From Pseudomonas sp. RIT-562 (GTDB lineage Bacteria > Pseudomonadota > Gammaproteobacteria > Pseudomonadales > Pseudomonadaceae): 64,000 nucleotides of DNA. The translations under genes and the position numbers were made by a program. Below are positions 50,680-60,784 of the stretch, piece by piece. The stretch's first letter is position 1, and every line of letters begins with the position of its first letter. The notes beneath the pieces are model-generated. The model had not been told where the DNA came from. It saw only the letters and a list, made by a program, of their open reading frames with translations, and did no database searches. The DNA lies in the NCBI RefSeq assembly GCF_026241895.1, contig NZ_JAPJIV010000023.1, forward strand, positions 1-64,000, given 5' to 3'.

Positions 50680-51041
50680 CCAGCGTTACGAACCTTTCGC
50701 GTTCGGGCCTCTATGACTGGATGGCACAGCGTGTGTCTGCGGTCGTTCTCGCGGCTTATTTCATTTTCCTGATCGGATACCTCGCAGCGAACCCGGGCAT
50801 TGGCTACGACCAGTGGCATGGCCTGTTCGCCCACAACGGGATGCGTATCTTCAGTCTGCTGGCCCTCGTTGCCCTGGGCGCTCACGCCTGGGTCGGTATG
50901 TGGACCATCGCGACCGACTACCTGACGCCGATGGCGCTGGGCAAGTCCGCGACTGCAGTACGTTTCCTTTTCCAGGCAGTATGCGGCGTTGCGATGTTCG
51001 CTTACTTCGTCTGGGGTGTGCAGATTCTCTGGGGTATCTGA
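50673..51041 (+). CDS. sdhD: Succinate dehydrogenase membrane anchor SdhD
   Basis: SdhD (122 aa) has three membrane helices. LYDWMAQRVSAVVLAAYFIFLIGYLAAN, FSLLALVALGAHAWVGMWTIATDYL (heme-ligand His region) and the final helix are typical. ATG 50673 has AGGAG upstream and overlaps the sdhC stop by seven bases. It is three bases from sdhA. Confidence 0.95.
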   Translation: MVTSVTNLSRSGLYDWMAQRVSAVVLAAYFIFLIGYLAANPGIGYDQWHGLFAHNGMRIFSLLALVALGAHAWVGMWTIATDYLTPMALGKSATAVRFLFQAVCGVAMFAYFVWGVQILWGI

Positions 51042-51044
51042 TTC

Positions 51045-52817
51045 ATGGCTAACATTCCAACGATTTCATTCGACGCCATCATTATTGGTGGTGGCGGTGC
51101 CGGCATGCGCGCTGCGCTGCAGCTGGCCCAGGGCGGTCACAAGACTGCCGTGATCACCAAGGTGTTCCCGACCCGTTCGCACACCGTTTCGGCCCAGGGT
51201 GGCATTACTTGCGCCATCGCCTCCGCTGATCCAAACGATGACTGGCGCTGGCACATGTACGATACCGTCAAGGGTTCCGACTATATCGGTGACCAGGACG
51301 CTATCGAATACATGTGTCAGGAAGGCCCGGCGGCGGTGTTCGAGCTGGACCACATGGGTCTGCCGTTCTCCCGTACCGAGCAAGGCCGCATCTACCAGCG
51401 TCCATTCGGCGGGCAGTCGAAGGATTACGGTAAAGGTGGGCAGGCTGCCCGTACTTGCGCCGCTTCCGACCGTACCGGTCATGCGCTGTTGCACACTCTT
51501 TATCAGGGCAACCTGAAAGCGGGTACCACGTTCCTGAACGAGTACTACGCGGTTGATCTGGTGAAAAACGCCCAAGGCGAATTCGTCGGCGTTATCGCTA
51601 TCTGCATCGAAACCGGCGAAACCAGCTACATCCGTGCCAAGGCTACCGTCCTGGCAACCGGTGGTGCCGGTCGTATCTACGCGTCCACCACCAATGCCCT
51701 GATCAACACCGGTGACGGCGTTGGCATGGCCCTGCGTGCTGGCGTGCCGGTACAAGACATCGAAATGTGGCAGTTCCACCCGACCGGCATCGCCGGCGCC
51801 GGGGTACTGGTTACCGAAGGTTGCCGTGGTGAAGGTGGATACCTGATCAACAAGCACGGCGAGCGTTTCATGGAGCGTTATGCTCCGAACGCGAAAGACC
51901 TTGCCGGTCGTGACGTAGTTGCCCGTTCGATGGTTAAAGAAATCATCGCCGGTAACGGTTGCGGTCCGAATGGCGACCACGTGATGCTCAAACTCGACCA
52001 CCTGGGCGAGGAAGTGCTGCACAGCCGTCTGCCAGGCATCTGCGAACTGTCGAAGACTTTCGCCCACGTTGACCCGGTTGTTGCGCCAGTTCCGGTTGTT
52101 CCGACTTGCCACTATATGATGGGCGGTGTTCCGACCAACATTCATGGCCAGGCGATCACCCAGAACGCTGACGGTCAGGACGAGATCATCCATGGTCTGT
52201 TCGCGGTAGGCGAAGTGGCTTGCGTATCGGTTCACGGCGCCAACCGCCTGGGCGGCAACTCGTTGCTCGACCTGGTGGTATTCGGTCGTGCAGCTGGCCT
52301 GCACCTGGAAAAAGCGCTGACTGACGGCATCGAATACGATGACGCCACTGACGCCGATATCGAAGCGGCCCTGTCGCGTCTGTCCGCCCTGAACGAGCGT
52401 ACCGATGGCGAAGACGTGGCAACCCTGCGTCGCGAGCTGCAAAGCTGCATGCAGAACTACTTCGGTGTATTCCGTACCGGCGAATACATGCAGAAGGGTA
52501 TTGCCCAGCTGGCTGACCTGCGTGCGCGCATCGCCAACGTCAAGATCAACGACAAATCGCAGGCCTTCAACACCGCGCGTATCGAAGCGCTGGAGTTGCA
52601 GAACCTGCTGGAAGTGGCCGAAGCCACTGCCATCGCTGCTGAAGTGCGTAAAGAGTCCCGCGGCGCCCACGCCCGTGAAGACTTCGAAGACCGCGACGAC
52701 GAAAACTGGCTGTGCCACACCCTGTACTTCCCGGGTGACAAGCGCGTGACCAAGCGTGCCGTGAACTTCTCGCCGAAAACTGTTCCGACTTTTGAACCTA
52801 AGATTCGGACTTATTAA
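51045..52817 (+). CDS. sdhA: Succinate dehydrogenase flavoprotein SdhA
   Basis: SdhA (590 aa) oxidises succinate to fumarate. The FAD motif is IIGGGGAGMRAALQLAQGG, with the covalent-flavin His in TRSHTVSAQGG. Substrate residues appear in FHPTGIAGAGVLVTEGCRGEGG and HGANRLGGNSLLDLVVFGR. The C terminus AVNFSPKTVPTFEPKIRTY is standard. Its length is normal. Confidence 0.97.
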   Translation: MANIPTISFDAIIIGGGGAGMRAALQLAQGGHKTAVITKVFPTRSHTVSAQGGITCAIASADPNDDWRWHMYDTVKGSDYIGDQDAIEYMCQEGPAAVFELDHMGLPFSRTEQGRIYQRPFGGQSKDYGKGGQAARTCAASDRTGHALLHTLYQGNLKAGTTFLNEYYAVDLVKNAQGEFVGVIAICIETGETSYIRAKATVLATGGAGRIYASTTNALINTGDGVGMALRAGVPVQDIEMWQFHPTGIAGAGVLVTEGCRGEGGYLINKHGERFMERYAPNAKDLAGRDVVARSMVKEIIAGNGCGPNGDHVMLKLDHLGEEVLHSRLPGICELSKTFAHVDPVVAPVPVVPTCHYMMGGVPTNIHGQAITQNADGQDEIIHGLFAVGEVACVSVHGANRLGGNSLLDLVVFGRAAGLHLEKALTDGIEYDDATDADIEAALSRLSALNERTDGEDVATLRRELQSCMQNYFGVFRTGEYMQKGIAQLADLRARIANVKINDKSQAFNTARIEALELQNLLEVAEATAIAAEVRKESRGAHAREDFEDRDDENWLCHTLYFPGDKRVTKRAVNFSPKTVPTFEPKIRTY

Positions 52818-52828
52818 GGGTGGCCGCC

Positions 52829-53533
52829 ATGTTGAAAGTCAGCGTTTATCGTTACAACCCTGATCAGGACGCCGCGCCGTTCATGCAGGATTTCCAGGTC
52901 GATACCGGTGGTAAAGACCTGATGGTGCTGGACGTGCTGGCCCTGATCAAAGAGCAGGACGAGGGTTTCTCCTATCGTCGCTCTTGCCGTGAAGGTGTTT
53001 GCGGTTCCGACGGCATGAACATCAACGGCAAAAACGGCCTGGCGTGCGTTACGCCATTGTCCGCTGTCGTAAAAGGTAACAAGTTGGTTGTTCGTCCGCT
53101 GCCAGGTTTGCCGGTTATCCGTGACCTGGTCGTCGATATGAGCATCTTCTACAAGCAATACGAGAAGGTTAAGCCTTACCTGCAGAACGACACGCCGGCT
53201 CCGGCCATCGAGCGTCTGCAGTCCCCTGAAGAGCGTGAAAAGCTCGACGGTCTGTACGAGTGCATCCTGTGCGCCTGCTGCTCGACCTCGTGCCCGTCCT
53301 TCTGGTGGAACCCGGACAAGTTCCTGGGTCCAGCTGCCCTGCTGCAAGCGTACCGCTTCCTGGCAGACAGCCGTGATACCAAGACGTCCGAGCGTCTGGC
53401 TTCGCTGGATGACCCGTTCAGCGTATTCCGCTGCCGCGGGATCATGAACTGCGTCAACGTATGTCCGAAAGGCCTGAACCCGACTAAGGCCATCGGTCAC
53501 ATCCGTAACATGTTGCTGCAAAGCGGCGTGTGA
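52829..53533 (+). CDS. sdhB: Succinate dehydrogenase iron-sulfur protein SdhB
   Basis: SdhB (234 aa) carries three iron-sulfur clusters: [2Fe-2S] ligands in SCREGVCGSDGMNINGKNGLAC, then CILCACCSTSCPSFWW and CRGIMNCVNVCPKG for [4Fe-4S] and [3Fe-4S]. ATG 52829 follows AAGGGTGG; a GTG three codons earlier is possible. A GC-rich hairpin with T run follows before sucA. Confidence 0.96.
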   Translation: MLKVSVYRYNPDQDAAPFMQDFQVDTGGKDLMVLDVLALIKEQDEGFSYRRSCREGVCGSDGMNINGKNGLACVTPLSAVVKGNKLVVRPLPGLPVIRDLVVDMSIFYKQYEKVKPYLQNDTPAPAIERLQSPEEREKLDGLYECILCACCSTSCPSFWWNPDKFLGPAALLQAYRFLADSRDTKTSERLASLDDPFSVFRCRGIMNCVNVCPKGLNPTKAIGHIRNMLLQSGV

Positions 53534-53564
53534 TTCAGCTGTAGCACCGCTGTACCCGTAGATG

Positions 53565-53598
53565 CTACGGCGCAGGCTTCAACCGGCGCCGTAGTTTT
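53565..53598 (+). terminator. Hairpin with T run between sdhB and sucA
   Basis: The nine-bp perfect stem CTACGGCGC/GCGCCGTAG is followed by TTTT (53595-53598). It lies in a 253-nt gap, so it may attenuate read-through between the sdh and suc halves. Confidence 0.65.
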
Positions 53599-53786
53599 AA
53601 CCTGAGCAGCAGCTCAAAAAGCTGCAGCTCTTATTTTGAAGAAATGAGACAAGCAGGGGCATCCGGGCTGGTACCCGGACTATCAGCGTGATCCTAGGTG
53701 GCTTGTTTTAGTCGCTGCATTCGGACTTCTGCAAGCGTGCTCGGTGTCGACGCCGGTGGTGTTCCCCTAACCGAGGGTGACCAAGC

Positions 53787-56618
53787 ATGCAAGAAAGCGT
53801 GATGCAGCGCATGTGGAACAGCGCCTACCTATCCGGTAGTAACGCTGCCTATGTGGAAGAGCTCTACGAGCTCTACCTGCACGACCCTAACGCTGTGCCA
53901 GAAGAGTGGCGCACCTACTTCCAGAAGTTGCCTGCTGATGGCAACACTGCCACCGATGTTTCGCACTCCACGATTCGCGATCATTTCGTCTTGCTGGCAA
54001 AGAACCAGCGCCGCGCCCAACCGGTTTCCGCCGGCAGCGTGAGCAGTGAGCACGAGAAGAAGCAAGTTGAAGTGCTGCGATTGATCCAGGCCTACCGTAT
54101 GCGTGGCCACCAGGCAGCCCAGCTTGACCCGCTGGGGCTGTGGCAGCGTCCTGCACCTGCAGACCTGTCGATCAATCATTACGGCTTGACCAATGCCGAT
54201 CTTGATACGACCTTCCGTGCCGGCGACCTGTTCATCGGCAAAGAGGAGGCGAGCCTACGCGAAATTCACGAAGCGTTGCAGCAGACATATTGCCGCACCA
54301 TCGGCGCTGAATTCACGCACATCACCGATTCCGAGCAGCGCCAGTGGTTCCAGCAGCGTCTGGAAAGCGTGCGCGGTCGTCCGACGTACTCCGCCGACAT
54401 CAAGAGCCACCTGCTCGAGCGCGTCACCGCCGGCGAAGGCCTGGAAAAATACCTGGGTACCAAATACCCGGGTACCAAGCGTTTCGGCCTGGAAGGCGGC
54501 GAGAGCCTGATCCCGATGCTCGACGAGCTGATCCAGCGTTCCGGTTCCTACGGCACCAAGGAAATCGTCATCGGCATGGCCCACCGTGGCCGTCTCAACG
54601 TGCTGGTCAACACCTTCGGCAAGAACCCGCGCGAGCTGTTCGACGAGTTCGAAGGCAAGAAGAAGGTCGAGCTCGGTTCCGGTGACGTTAAATATCACCA
54701 GGGCTTCTCGTCCAACGTGATGACCACCGGCGGTGAAGTTCACCTTGCGATGGCATTCAACCCGTCCCACCTGGAAATCGTATCGCCAGTGGTCGAGGGT
54801 TCGGTGCGCGCCCGTCAGGATCGTCGTAACGACCCTACCGGCGAGAAGGTATTGCCGATCTCCATCCACGGCGACGCGGCATTTGCCGGTCAGGGCGTGG
54901 TGATGGAAACCTTCCAGATGTCGCAGACCCGCGGTTTCAAGACCGGCGGTACCGTGCACATCGTGATCAACAACCAGGTTGGTTTCACCATCAGCAACCC
55001 GCTGGACTCGCGTTCCACCGAGTACGCCACCGACGTTGCGAAGATGATCCAGGCGCCGATCCTCCATGTGAATGGCGATGATCCGGAAGCCGTGTTGTTC
55101 GTGACCCAGCTGGCCATCGACTACCGCATGCAGTTCAAGCGTGACGTGGTGATCGACCTGGTCTGCTACCGTCGTCGCGGCCACAACGAGGCCGACGAGC
55201 CTAGCGGCACCCAGCCGATCATGTATCAGCAGATCACCAAGCAGCGCACTACCCGTGAGCTGTACGCTGATCGCCTGACCCAGGGCGGAGTGCTCGACGC
55301 AGAGCGTGTTCAGGCGAAAGTCGACGAATACCGCAACGCGTTGGACAACGGCCTGCATGTAGTAAAAAGCCTGGTCAAAGAGCCGAACAAAGAGTTGTTC
55401 GTGGACTGGCGTCCGTATCTGGGACACGCCTGGACCGCGCGTCACGACACTCGTTTCGACCTGAAGACCCTGCAGGAACTGTCCGCCAAGCTGCTGGAAA
55501 TTCCGGAAGGCTTCGTGGTTCAGCGCCAGGTGTCGAAGATCTACGAAGACCGTCAGAAAATGCAAGCCGGCGGCCTGCCGATCAACTGGGGTTACGCCGA
55601 AACCATGGCGTACGCGACCCTGGCGTTCGAAGGTCACCCGATTCGCATGACGGGTCAGGACATCGGTCGCGGTACGTTCTCGCACCGTCACGCTGTCTTG
55701 CACAACCAGAAAGACGCGGGCACCTACATCCCGCTGCAGAACCTGTACAACGGCCAGCCACGTTTCGACCTGTACGATTCGTTCCTGTCCGAAGAAGCCG
55801 TGCTGGCGTTCGAATACGGTTACTCGACAACCACGCCTGATGCGCTGGTTATCTGGGAAGCCCAGTTCGGCGACTTCGCCAACGGTGCCCAGGTGGTTAT
55901 CGACCAGTTCATCACCAGTGGCGAGCACAAGTGGGGCCGTCTCTGCGGTCTGACCATGCTGCTGCCGCACGGTTATGAAGGTCAGGGTCCGGAGCACTCT
56001 TCGGCTCGTCTGGAGCGTTACCTGCAACTGTGCGCCGAGCACAACATCCAGGTAGCGGTACCGACCACGCCGGCCCAGATCTACCACTTGCTGCGTCGTC
56101 AGGTGATCCGTCCGCTGCGCAAGCCGTTGATCGTGCTCACTCCGAAGTCGTTGCTGCGTCACAAACTGGCCGTATCGACCCTGGAAGATCTGGCCGAAGG
56201 TTCGTTCCAGACCGTTATCCCGGAAATCGATGCACTGGACCCGTCCAAGGTCGAGCGCGTTGTTCTGTGTAGCGGCAAGGTCTACTACGACCTGCTGGAA
56301 AAACGCCGTGCCGAAGGTCGTGACGACATCGCCGTCGTGCGCATCGAGCAGCTGTACCCATTCCCTGAGGACGACTTGAACGAAGTCCTGGCTCCGTATA
56401 CCAACCTCAAACATATCGTTTGGTGTCAGGAAGAGCCGATGAACCAGGGTGCCTGGTACTGCAGCCAGCACCACATGCGCCGCATCGTTGGCAATCACAA
56501 CAAGGCACTCGTACTCGAGTACGCCGGTCGTGACGCTTCCGCTGCACCTGCTTGTGGTTATGCATCGATGCACGCCGAGCAGCAGGAAAAACTGCTGCAA
56601 GACGCCTTTACTGTTTAA
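53787..56618 (+). CDS. sucA: 2-oxoglutarate dehydrogenase E1 SucA
   Basis: SucA (943 aa) is the ThDP-dependent E1 component that decarboxylates 2-oxoglutarate. The N terminus MWNSAYLSGSNAAYVEELYELYLHDPNAVPEEWRTYF, the GMAHRGRLNVLVNTFGK active-site segment, the ThDP motif GDAAFAGQGVVMETFQMSQ and C-terminal EEPMNQGAWY are conserved. GAGGGTGACC precedes the ATG; a second ATG five codons in is possible. Confidence 0.97.
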   Translation: MQESVMQRMWNSAYLSGSNAAYVEELYELYLHDPNAVPEEWRTYFQKLPADGNTATDVSHSTIRDHFVLLAKNQRRAQPVSAGSVSSEHEKKQVEVLRLIQAYRMRGHQAAQLDPLGLWQRPAPADLSINHYGLTNADLDTTFRAGDLFIGKEEASLREIHEALQQTYCRTIGAEFTHITDSEQRQWFQQRLESVRGRPTYSADIKSHLLERVTAGEGLEKYLGTKYPGTKRFGLEGGESLIPMLDELIQRSGSYGTKEIVIGMAHRGRLNVLVNTFGKNPRELFDEFEGKKKVELGSGDVKYHQGFSSNVMTTGGEVHLAMAFNPSHLEIVSPVVEGSVRARQDRRNDPTGEKVLPISIHGDAAFAGQGVVMETFQMSQTRGFKTGGTVHIVINNQVGFTISNPLDSRSTEYATDVAKMIQAPILHVNGDDPEAVLFVTQLAIDYRMQFKRDVVIDLVCYRRRGHNEADEPSGTQPIMYQQITKQRTTRELYADRLTQGGVLDAERVQAKVDEYRNALDNGLHVVKSLVKEPNKELFVDWRPYLGHAWTARHDTRFDLKTLQELSAKLLEIPEGFVVQRQVSKIYEDRQKMQAGGLPINWGYAETMAYATLAFEGHPIRMTGQDIGRGTFSHRHAVLHNQKDAGTYIPLQNLYNGQPRFDLYDSFLSEEAVLAFEYGYSTTTPDALVIWEAQFGDFANGAQVVIDQFITSGEHKWGRLCGLTMLLPHGYEGQGPEHSSARLERYLQLCAEHNIQVAVPTTPAQIYHLLRRQVIRPLRKPLIVLTPKSLLRHKLAVSTLEDLAEGSFQTVIPEIDALDPSKVERVVLCSGKVYYDLLEKRRAEGRDDIAVVRIEQLYPFPEDDLNEVLAPYTNLKHIVWCQEEPMNQGAWYCSQHHMRRIVGNHNKALVLEYAGRDASAAPACGYASMHAEQQEKLLQDAFTV

Positions 56619-56660
56619 CGCCTTCGCGCACCTGAAACCGAATTTAAGGACCCACAGATA

Positions 56661-57884
56661 ATGGCTATCGAAATCAAAGCCCCCACTTTCCCGGAATCGG
56701 TTGCCGATGGCACCGTTGCCACCTGGCACAAACAACCGGGCGACGCTGTAAAGCGTGATGACCTGATCGTCGATATCGAAACCGACAAGGTTGTTCTGGA
56801 AGTGTTGGCGACTGCTGACGGCGTGCTGGGCGCAATCGTCAAGAACGAAGGCGACACCGTTCTGTCCGACGAAGTCCTGGGCTCTATCGAAGCGGGCGGC
56901 GCTGCTGCCGCGCCTGCCGCTGCCGCTGCTGCTCCGGCCGCTGCACAAGCTGCTGCTCCTGCTGCCGAAGGCGAAGACGATCCGGTTGCTGCTCCGGCCG
57001 CTCGCAAGCTGGCTGAAGAGAACGGTATCAACATTGCTTCCGTTGCCGGCACCGGCAAAGGCGGTCGTGTGACCAAGGAAGACGTGGTGGCAGCTGTTGC
57101 CGCCAAGAAGTCCGCTCCGGCTGCCGCGCCTGCCAAGGCTGCAGCACCTGCTGCCGCTGCTCCAGTGTTCGCTGCTGGCGACCGCATCGAGAAGCGCGTA
57201 CCGATGACCCGCGTTCGCGCTACCGTGGCCAAGCGCCTGGTAGAAGCTCAGTCGAACATGGCGATGCTGACCACTTTCAACGAAGTCGACATGACAGAAG
57301 TCATGGCCCTGCGTTCGAAGTACAAGGACCTGTTCGAGAAGAGCCACAACGGCGTACGCCTGGGCTTCATGTCGTTCTTCGTCAAGGCTGCCACCGAAGC
57401 TCTGAAACGCTTCCCGGCTGTCAACGCGTCGATCGACGGTGCCGACATCGTTTACCACGGCTACGCCGACGTTGGTGTAGCGGTTTCCAGCGATCGTGGC
57501 CTGGTTGTTCCAGTCCTGCGTAATGCTGAACTGATGAGCCTGGCTGAAATCGAAGGCGGCATCGCCACCTTCGGCAAGAAGGCCCGTGACGGCAAATTGT
57601 CCATGGACGAAATGACCGGCGGCACCTTCACCATCACCAACGGTGGTACCTTCGGTTCGATGATGTCGACTCCGATCGTCAACCCGCCGCAAGCGGCCAT
57701 CCTGGGCATGCACAACATTCTGCAGCGTCCTATGGCGATCAACGGTCAGGTCGTTATCCGTCCGATGATGTACCTGGCTCTGTCCTACGATCACCGCCTG
57801 ATCGATGGCAAAGAAGCTGTGACCTTCCTGGTTACCATCAAGAACCTGCTGGAAGACCCGGCTCGTTTGCTGCTGGATATCTGA
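56661..57884 (+). CDS. sucB: Dihydrolipoyl succinyltransferase SucB
   Basis: SucB (407 aa) is the E2 core. The lipoyl domain has Lys43 (DIETDKVVLEV); Ala/Pro linkers flank the peripheral-subunit-binding domain (AARKLAEENGINIASVAGTGKGGRVTKEDV); the catalytic domain ends with the active-site LSYDHRLIDGKEAVTFL. AAGGACC precedes the ATG. It lies 42 nt after sucA. Confidence 0.97.
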   Translation: MAIEIKAPTFPESVADGTVATWHKQPGDAVKRDDLIVDIETDKVVLEVLATADGVLGAIVKNEGDTVLSDEVLGSIEAGGAAAAPAAAAAAPAAAQAAAPAAEGEDDPVAAPAARKLAEENGINIASVAGTGKGGRVTKEDVVAAVAAKKSAPAAAPAKAAAPAAAAPVFAAGDRIEKRVPMTRVRATVAKRLVEAQSNMAMLTTFNEVDMTEVMALRSKYKDLFEKSHNGVRLGFMSFFVKAATEALKRFPAVNASIDGADIVYHGYADVGVAVSSDRGLVVPVLRNAELMSLAEIEGGIATFGKKARDGKLSMDEMTGGTFTITNGGTFGSMMSTPIVNPPQAAILGMHNILQRPMAINGQVVIRPMMYLALSYDHRLIDGKEAVTFLVTIKNLLEDPARLLLDI

Positions 57885-57981
57885 TAGAAGCAGCTGCAGG
57901 TTTCAGGTTTCAGGGTGCAAGCAATTGCAGCCTGGCCTGAGGCTTGCGGCTTCAAGCTTGTTGCCAAAAGAGGATTTTTGA

Positions 57982-59418
57982 ATGTCGCAGAAATTTGACG
58001 TAGTAGTGATCGGCGCGGGCCCTGGCGGCTACGTGGCTGCCATCAAGGCAGCGCAGCTGGGCCTTTCGACTGCCTGCATCGAGAAATACACCGACAAGGA
58101 AGGCAAACTGGCTCTGGGCGGTACTTGCCTGAACGTCGGCTGCATTCCATCCAAGGCGCTGCTGGACAGTTCCTGGAAGTACAAGGAAGCCAAAGAAGGC
58201 TTCGCGATCCACGGTATCAATCACGCTGGCGTGACCATGGACGTGGCGGCAATGGTTGGCCGTAAAGCCAACATCGTCAAGGGCCTGACCTCTGGCGTTG
58301 CGACCCTGTTCAAGGCTAACGGCGTCACTTCCCTGCAAGGCCACGGCAAACTGCTGGCCGGCAAGAAAGTCGAGCTGACCAAGCCAGACGGCACCGTGGA
58401 AATCATCGAAGCCGAGAACGTGATCCTGGCATCCGGCTCGCGCCCTATCGACATTCCACCGGCTCCGGTTGACCAGAACGTGATCGTCGATTCGACTGGC
58501 GCGCTGGAATTCCAAACCGTACCTAAGCGTCTGGGCGTGATCGGCGCTGGCGTGATCGGTCTGGAACTGGGTTCGGTATGGTCGCGTCTGGGTTCCGAAG
58601 TCGTGGTTCTGGAAGCACTGGAGAAGTTCCTGCCAGCCGCTGACGAAGCTGTTTCCAAGGAAGCCTTCAAGACCCTGACCAAACAAGGTCTGGACATCAA
58701 GCTGGGCGCTCGCGTCACCGGTTCGAAAGTCAACGGCGACGAAGTCGTGGTGAACTACACCGATGCCAACGGCGAACAGAACATCACGTTCGACAAGCTG
58801 ATCGTTGCCGTTGGTCGCCGTCCAGTGACCACCGAGCTGCTGGCAGCTGACAGCGGTGTGAACATCGACGAACGTGGCTTCGTTTTCGTTGACGACCAGT
58901 GCGCCACCAGCGTACCGGGCGTTTACGCAATCGGCGACGTGGTTCGCGGCATGATGCTGGCGCACAAGGCGTCCGAAGAAGGCATCATGGTGGTTGAGCG
59001 CATCAAGGGCCACAAAGCCCAAATCAACTATGACCTGATCCCGTCTGTTATTTATACTCACCCGGAAATCGCGTGGGTTGGCAAAACCGAGCAGACCTTG
59101 AAAGCCGAAGGCGTTGAAGTTAACGTCGGCACCTTCCCGTTTGCAGCCTCTGGCCGTGCCATGGCAGCCAACGATACCGGTGGTTTCGTCAAGGTTATCG
59201 CTGATGCCAAGACTGACCGCGTATTGGGCGTCCACGTGATTGGCCCGAGCGCTGCAGAACTGGTTCAGCAGGGCGCGATCGGTATGGAATTCGGCACCAG
59301 CGCTGAAGACCTGGGCATGATGGTTTTCTCCCATCCGACCCTGTCTGAAGCCTTGCACGAAGCAGCTCTGGCAGTGAATGGCGGCGCCATCCACATTGCC
59401 AACCGCAAGAAGCGTTAA
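57982..59418 (+). CDS. lpdG: Dihydrolipoyl dehydrogenase LpdG (E3)
   Basis: LpdG (478 aa) reoxidises lipoyl groups of the 2-oxoglutarate and glycine systems. FAD-binding GAGPGGYVAAIKAAQLG, redox pair Cys49/Cys54 in GGTCLNVGCIPSK, NAD-binding GAGVIGLELGSVWSRLG and the catalytic HPTLSEALHEA His-Glu dyad are intact. The ATG follows GAGG. A 97-nt spacer to sucB contains short direct repeats (GGTTTCAGGTTTCAGG). Confidence 0.96.
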   Translation: MSQKFDVVVIGAGPGGYVAAIKAAQLGLSTACIEKYTDKEGKLALGGTCLNVGCIPSKALLDSSWKYKEAKEGFAIHGINHAGVTMDVAAMVGRKANIVKGLTSGVATLFKANGVTSLQGHGKLLAGKKVELTKPDGTVEIIEAENVILASGSRPIDIPPAPVDQNVIVDSTGALEFQTVPKRLGVIGAGVIGLELGSVWSRLGSEVVVLEALEKFLPAADEAVSKEAFKTLTKQGLDIKLGARVTGSKVNGDEVVVNYTDANGEQNITFDKLIVAVGRRPVTTELLAADSGVNIDERGFVFVDDQCATSVPGVYAIGDVVRGMMLAHKASEEGIMVVERIKGHKAQINYDLIPSVIYTHPEIAWVGKTEQTLKAEGVEVNVGTFPFAASGRAMAANDTGGFVKVIADAKTDRVLGVHVIGPSAAELVQQGAIGMEFGTSAEDLGMMVFSHPTLSEALHEAALAVNGGAIHIANRKKR

Positions 59419-59617
59419 GACAAGACAATAAGAAACCACGGCGGAAGGCCCGTCGTGAGCCTTGCGTGCAAGACTCACCGCGGAATGTCCGCCGGACGCA
59501 GCCTTGCGTAGTCTCACCGGTTATCCGGAACACCTACGCAAGCAGCAGTCACAGGTGGTGCGGCACTGAACAAGTGCAGCACCGAATGCGCAGTACCTAA
59601 CGAAGACGGTAATAAGC

Positions 59618-60784
59618 ATGAATCTTCACGAGTATCAGGGTAAGCAGCTGTTCGCTGAATACGGCCTGCCAGTATCCCAGGGTTTCGCCGTAGACACCCC
59701 GGAAGCAGCAGCAGAAGCGTGCGACAAAATCGGCGGGACCGAGTGGGTTGTCAAAGCCCAGGTTCACGCAGGTGGTCGCGGTAAAGCGGGCGGCGTAAAG
59801 CTGGTTCGCAGCAAAGAAGACGCCAAAGCATTCGCTCAACAGTGGTTGGGCAAGCGTCTGGTGACTTACCAGACTGATGCCAACGGTCAGCCAGTCACCA
59901 AGATCCTGGTTGAATCGTGCACTGACATCGCCAAAGAGCTGTACCTGGGCGCTGTTGTTGACCGTTCGAGCCGTCGTATCGTGTTCATGGCTTCCACCGA
60001 AGGTGGCGTGGATATCGAGAAAATCGCTCACGATACTCCTGAAAAAATCCTCAAGGCCACTATCGATCCACTGGTTGGCGCTCAGCCATTCCAGGGTCGC
60101 GAGCTGGCTTTCCAGCTGGGTCTGGAAGGCAAGCAAGTTGCCCAGTTCGCCAAGATCTTCGTTGGTCTGGCCAAACTGTTCCAGGATCACGATCTGGCCC
60201 TGCTGGAAGTGAACCCGCTGGTGATCAAGGCTGACGGCGATCTGCATTGCCTCGACGCCAAGATCAACATCGACGCCAACGCCATGTACCGTCAGCCTAA
60301 GCTGAAGACTTTCCACGATCCGTCGCAAGACGATCCGCGCGAAGCGCACGCTGCCAAGTTCGAACTGAACTACGTAGCGCTGGAAGGCAACATCGGTTGC
60401 ATGGTCAACGGTGCTGGCCTGGCCATGGGTACCATGGACATCGTCAACCTGCATGGCGGCAAACCAGCCAACTTCCTCGACGTGGGCGGCGGTGCTACCA
60501 AAGAACGCGTAACCGAAGCGTTCAAGATCATCCTGTCCGACACTAACGTCGCTGCAGTATTGGTCAACATCTTCGGCGGCATCGTTCGTTGCGACATGAT
60601 TGCCGAAGGCATCATCGGTGCAGTGAAAGAAGTCGGCGTGAAAATCCCGGTTGTTGTTCGCCTTGAAGGCAACAACGCTGAGCTGGGCGCTAAAGTACTG
60701 GCAGAAAGCGGTTTGAACATCATCGCTGCTACCAGCCTGACCGACGCTGCTCAACAAGTCGTTAAAGCTGCGGAGGGCAAATAA
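59618..60784 (+). CDS. sucC: Succinyl-CoA synthetase beta subunit SucC
   Basis: SucC (388 aa) is the ATP-grasp subunit. MNLHEYQGKQLFAEYGLPVSQG, VVKAQVHAGGRGKAGGVK, and VNIFGGIVRCDMIAEGI are the family pattern. The 199-nt spacer after lpdG has GC-rich inverted segments but no clear terminator. The stop shares one base with sucD (TAATG). Confidence 0.97.
   Translation: MNLHEYQGKQLFAEYGLPVSQGFAVDTPEAAAEACDKIGGTEWVVKAQVHAGGRGKAGGVKLVRSKEDAKAFAQQWLGKRLVTYQTDANGQPVTKILVESCTDIAKELYLGAVVDRSSRRIVFMASTEGGVDIEKIAHDTPEKILKATIDPLVGAQPFQGRELAFQLGLEGKQVAQFAKIFVGLAKLFQDHDLALLEVNPLVIKADGDLHCLDAKINIDANAMYRQPKLKTFHDPSQDDPREAHAAKFELNYVALEGNIGCMVNGAGLAMGTMDIVNLHGGKPANFLDVGGGATKERVTEAFKIILSDTNVAAVLVNIFGGIVRCDMIAEGIIGAVKEVGVKIPVVVRLEGNNAELGAKVLAESGLNIIAATSLTDAAQQVVKAAEGK

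Noticed and set aside
54255..57794. 1179-codon minus-strand frame opposite sucA and sucB
   Set aside because: Spans two sense genes and their intergenic gap; no homology and no start signal.
57885..57981. Repeated GGTTTCA motifs between sucB and lpdG as a regulatory repeat
   Set aside because: Only two short imperfect direct copies; too little to support a function.
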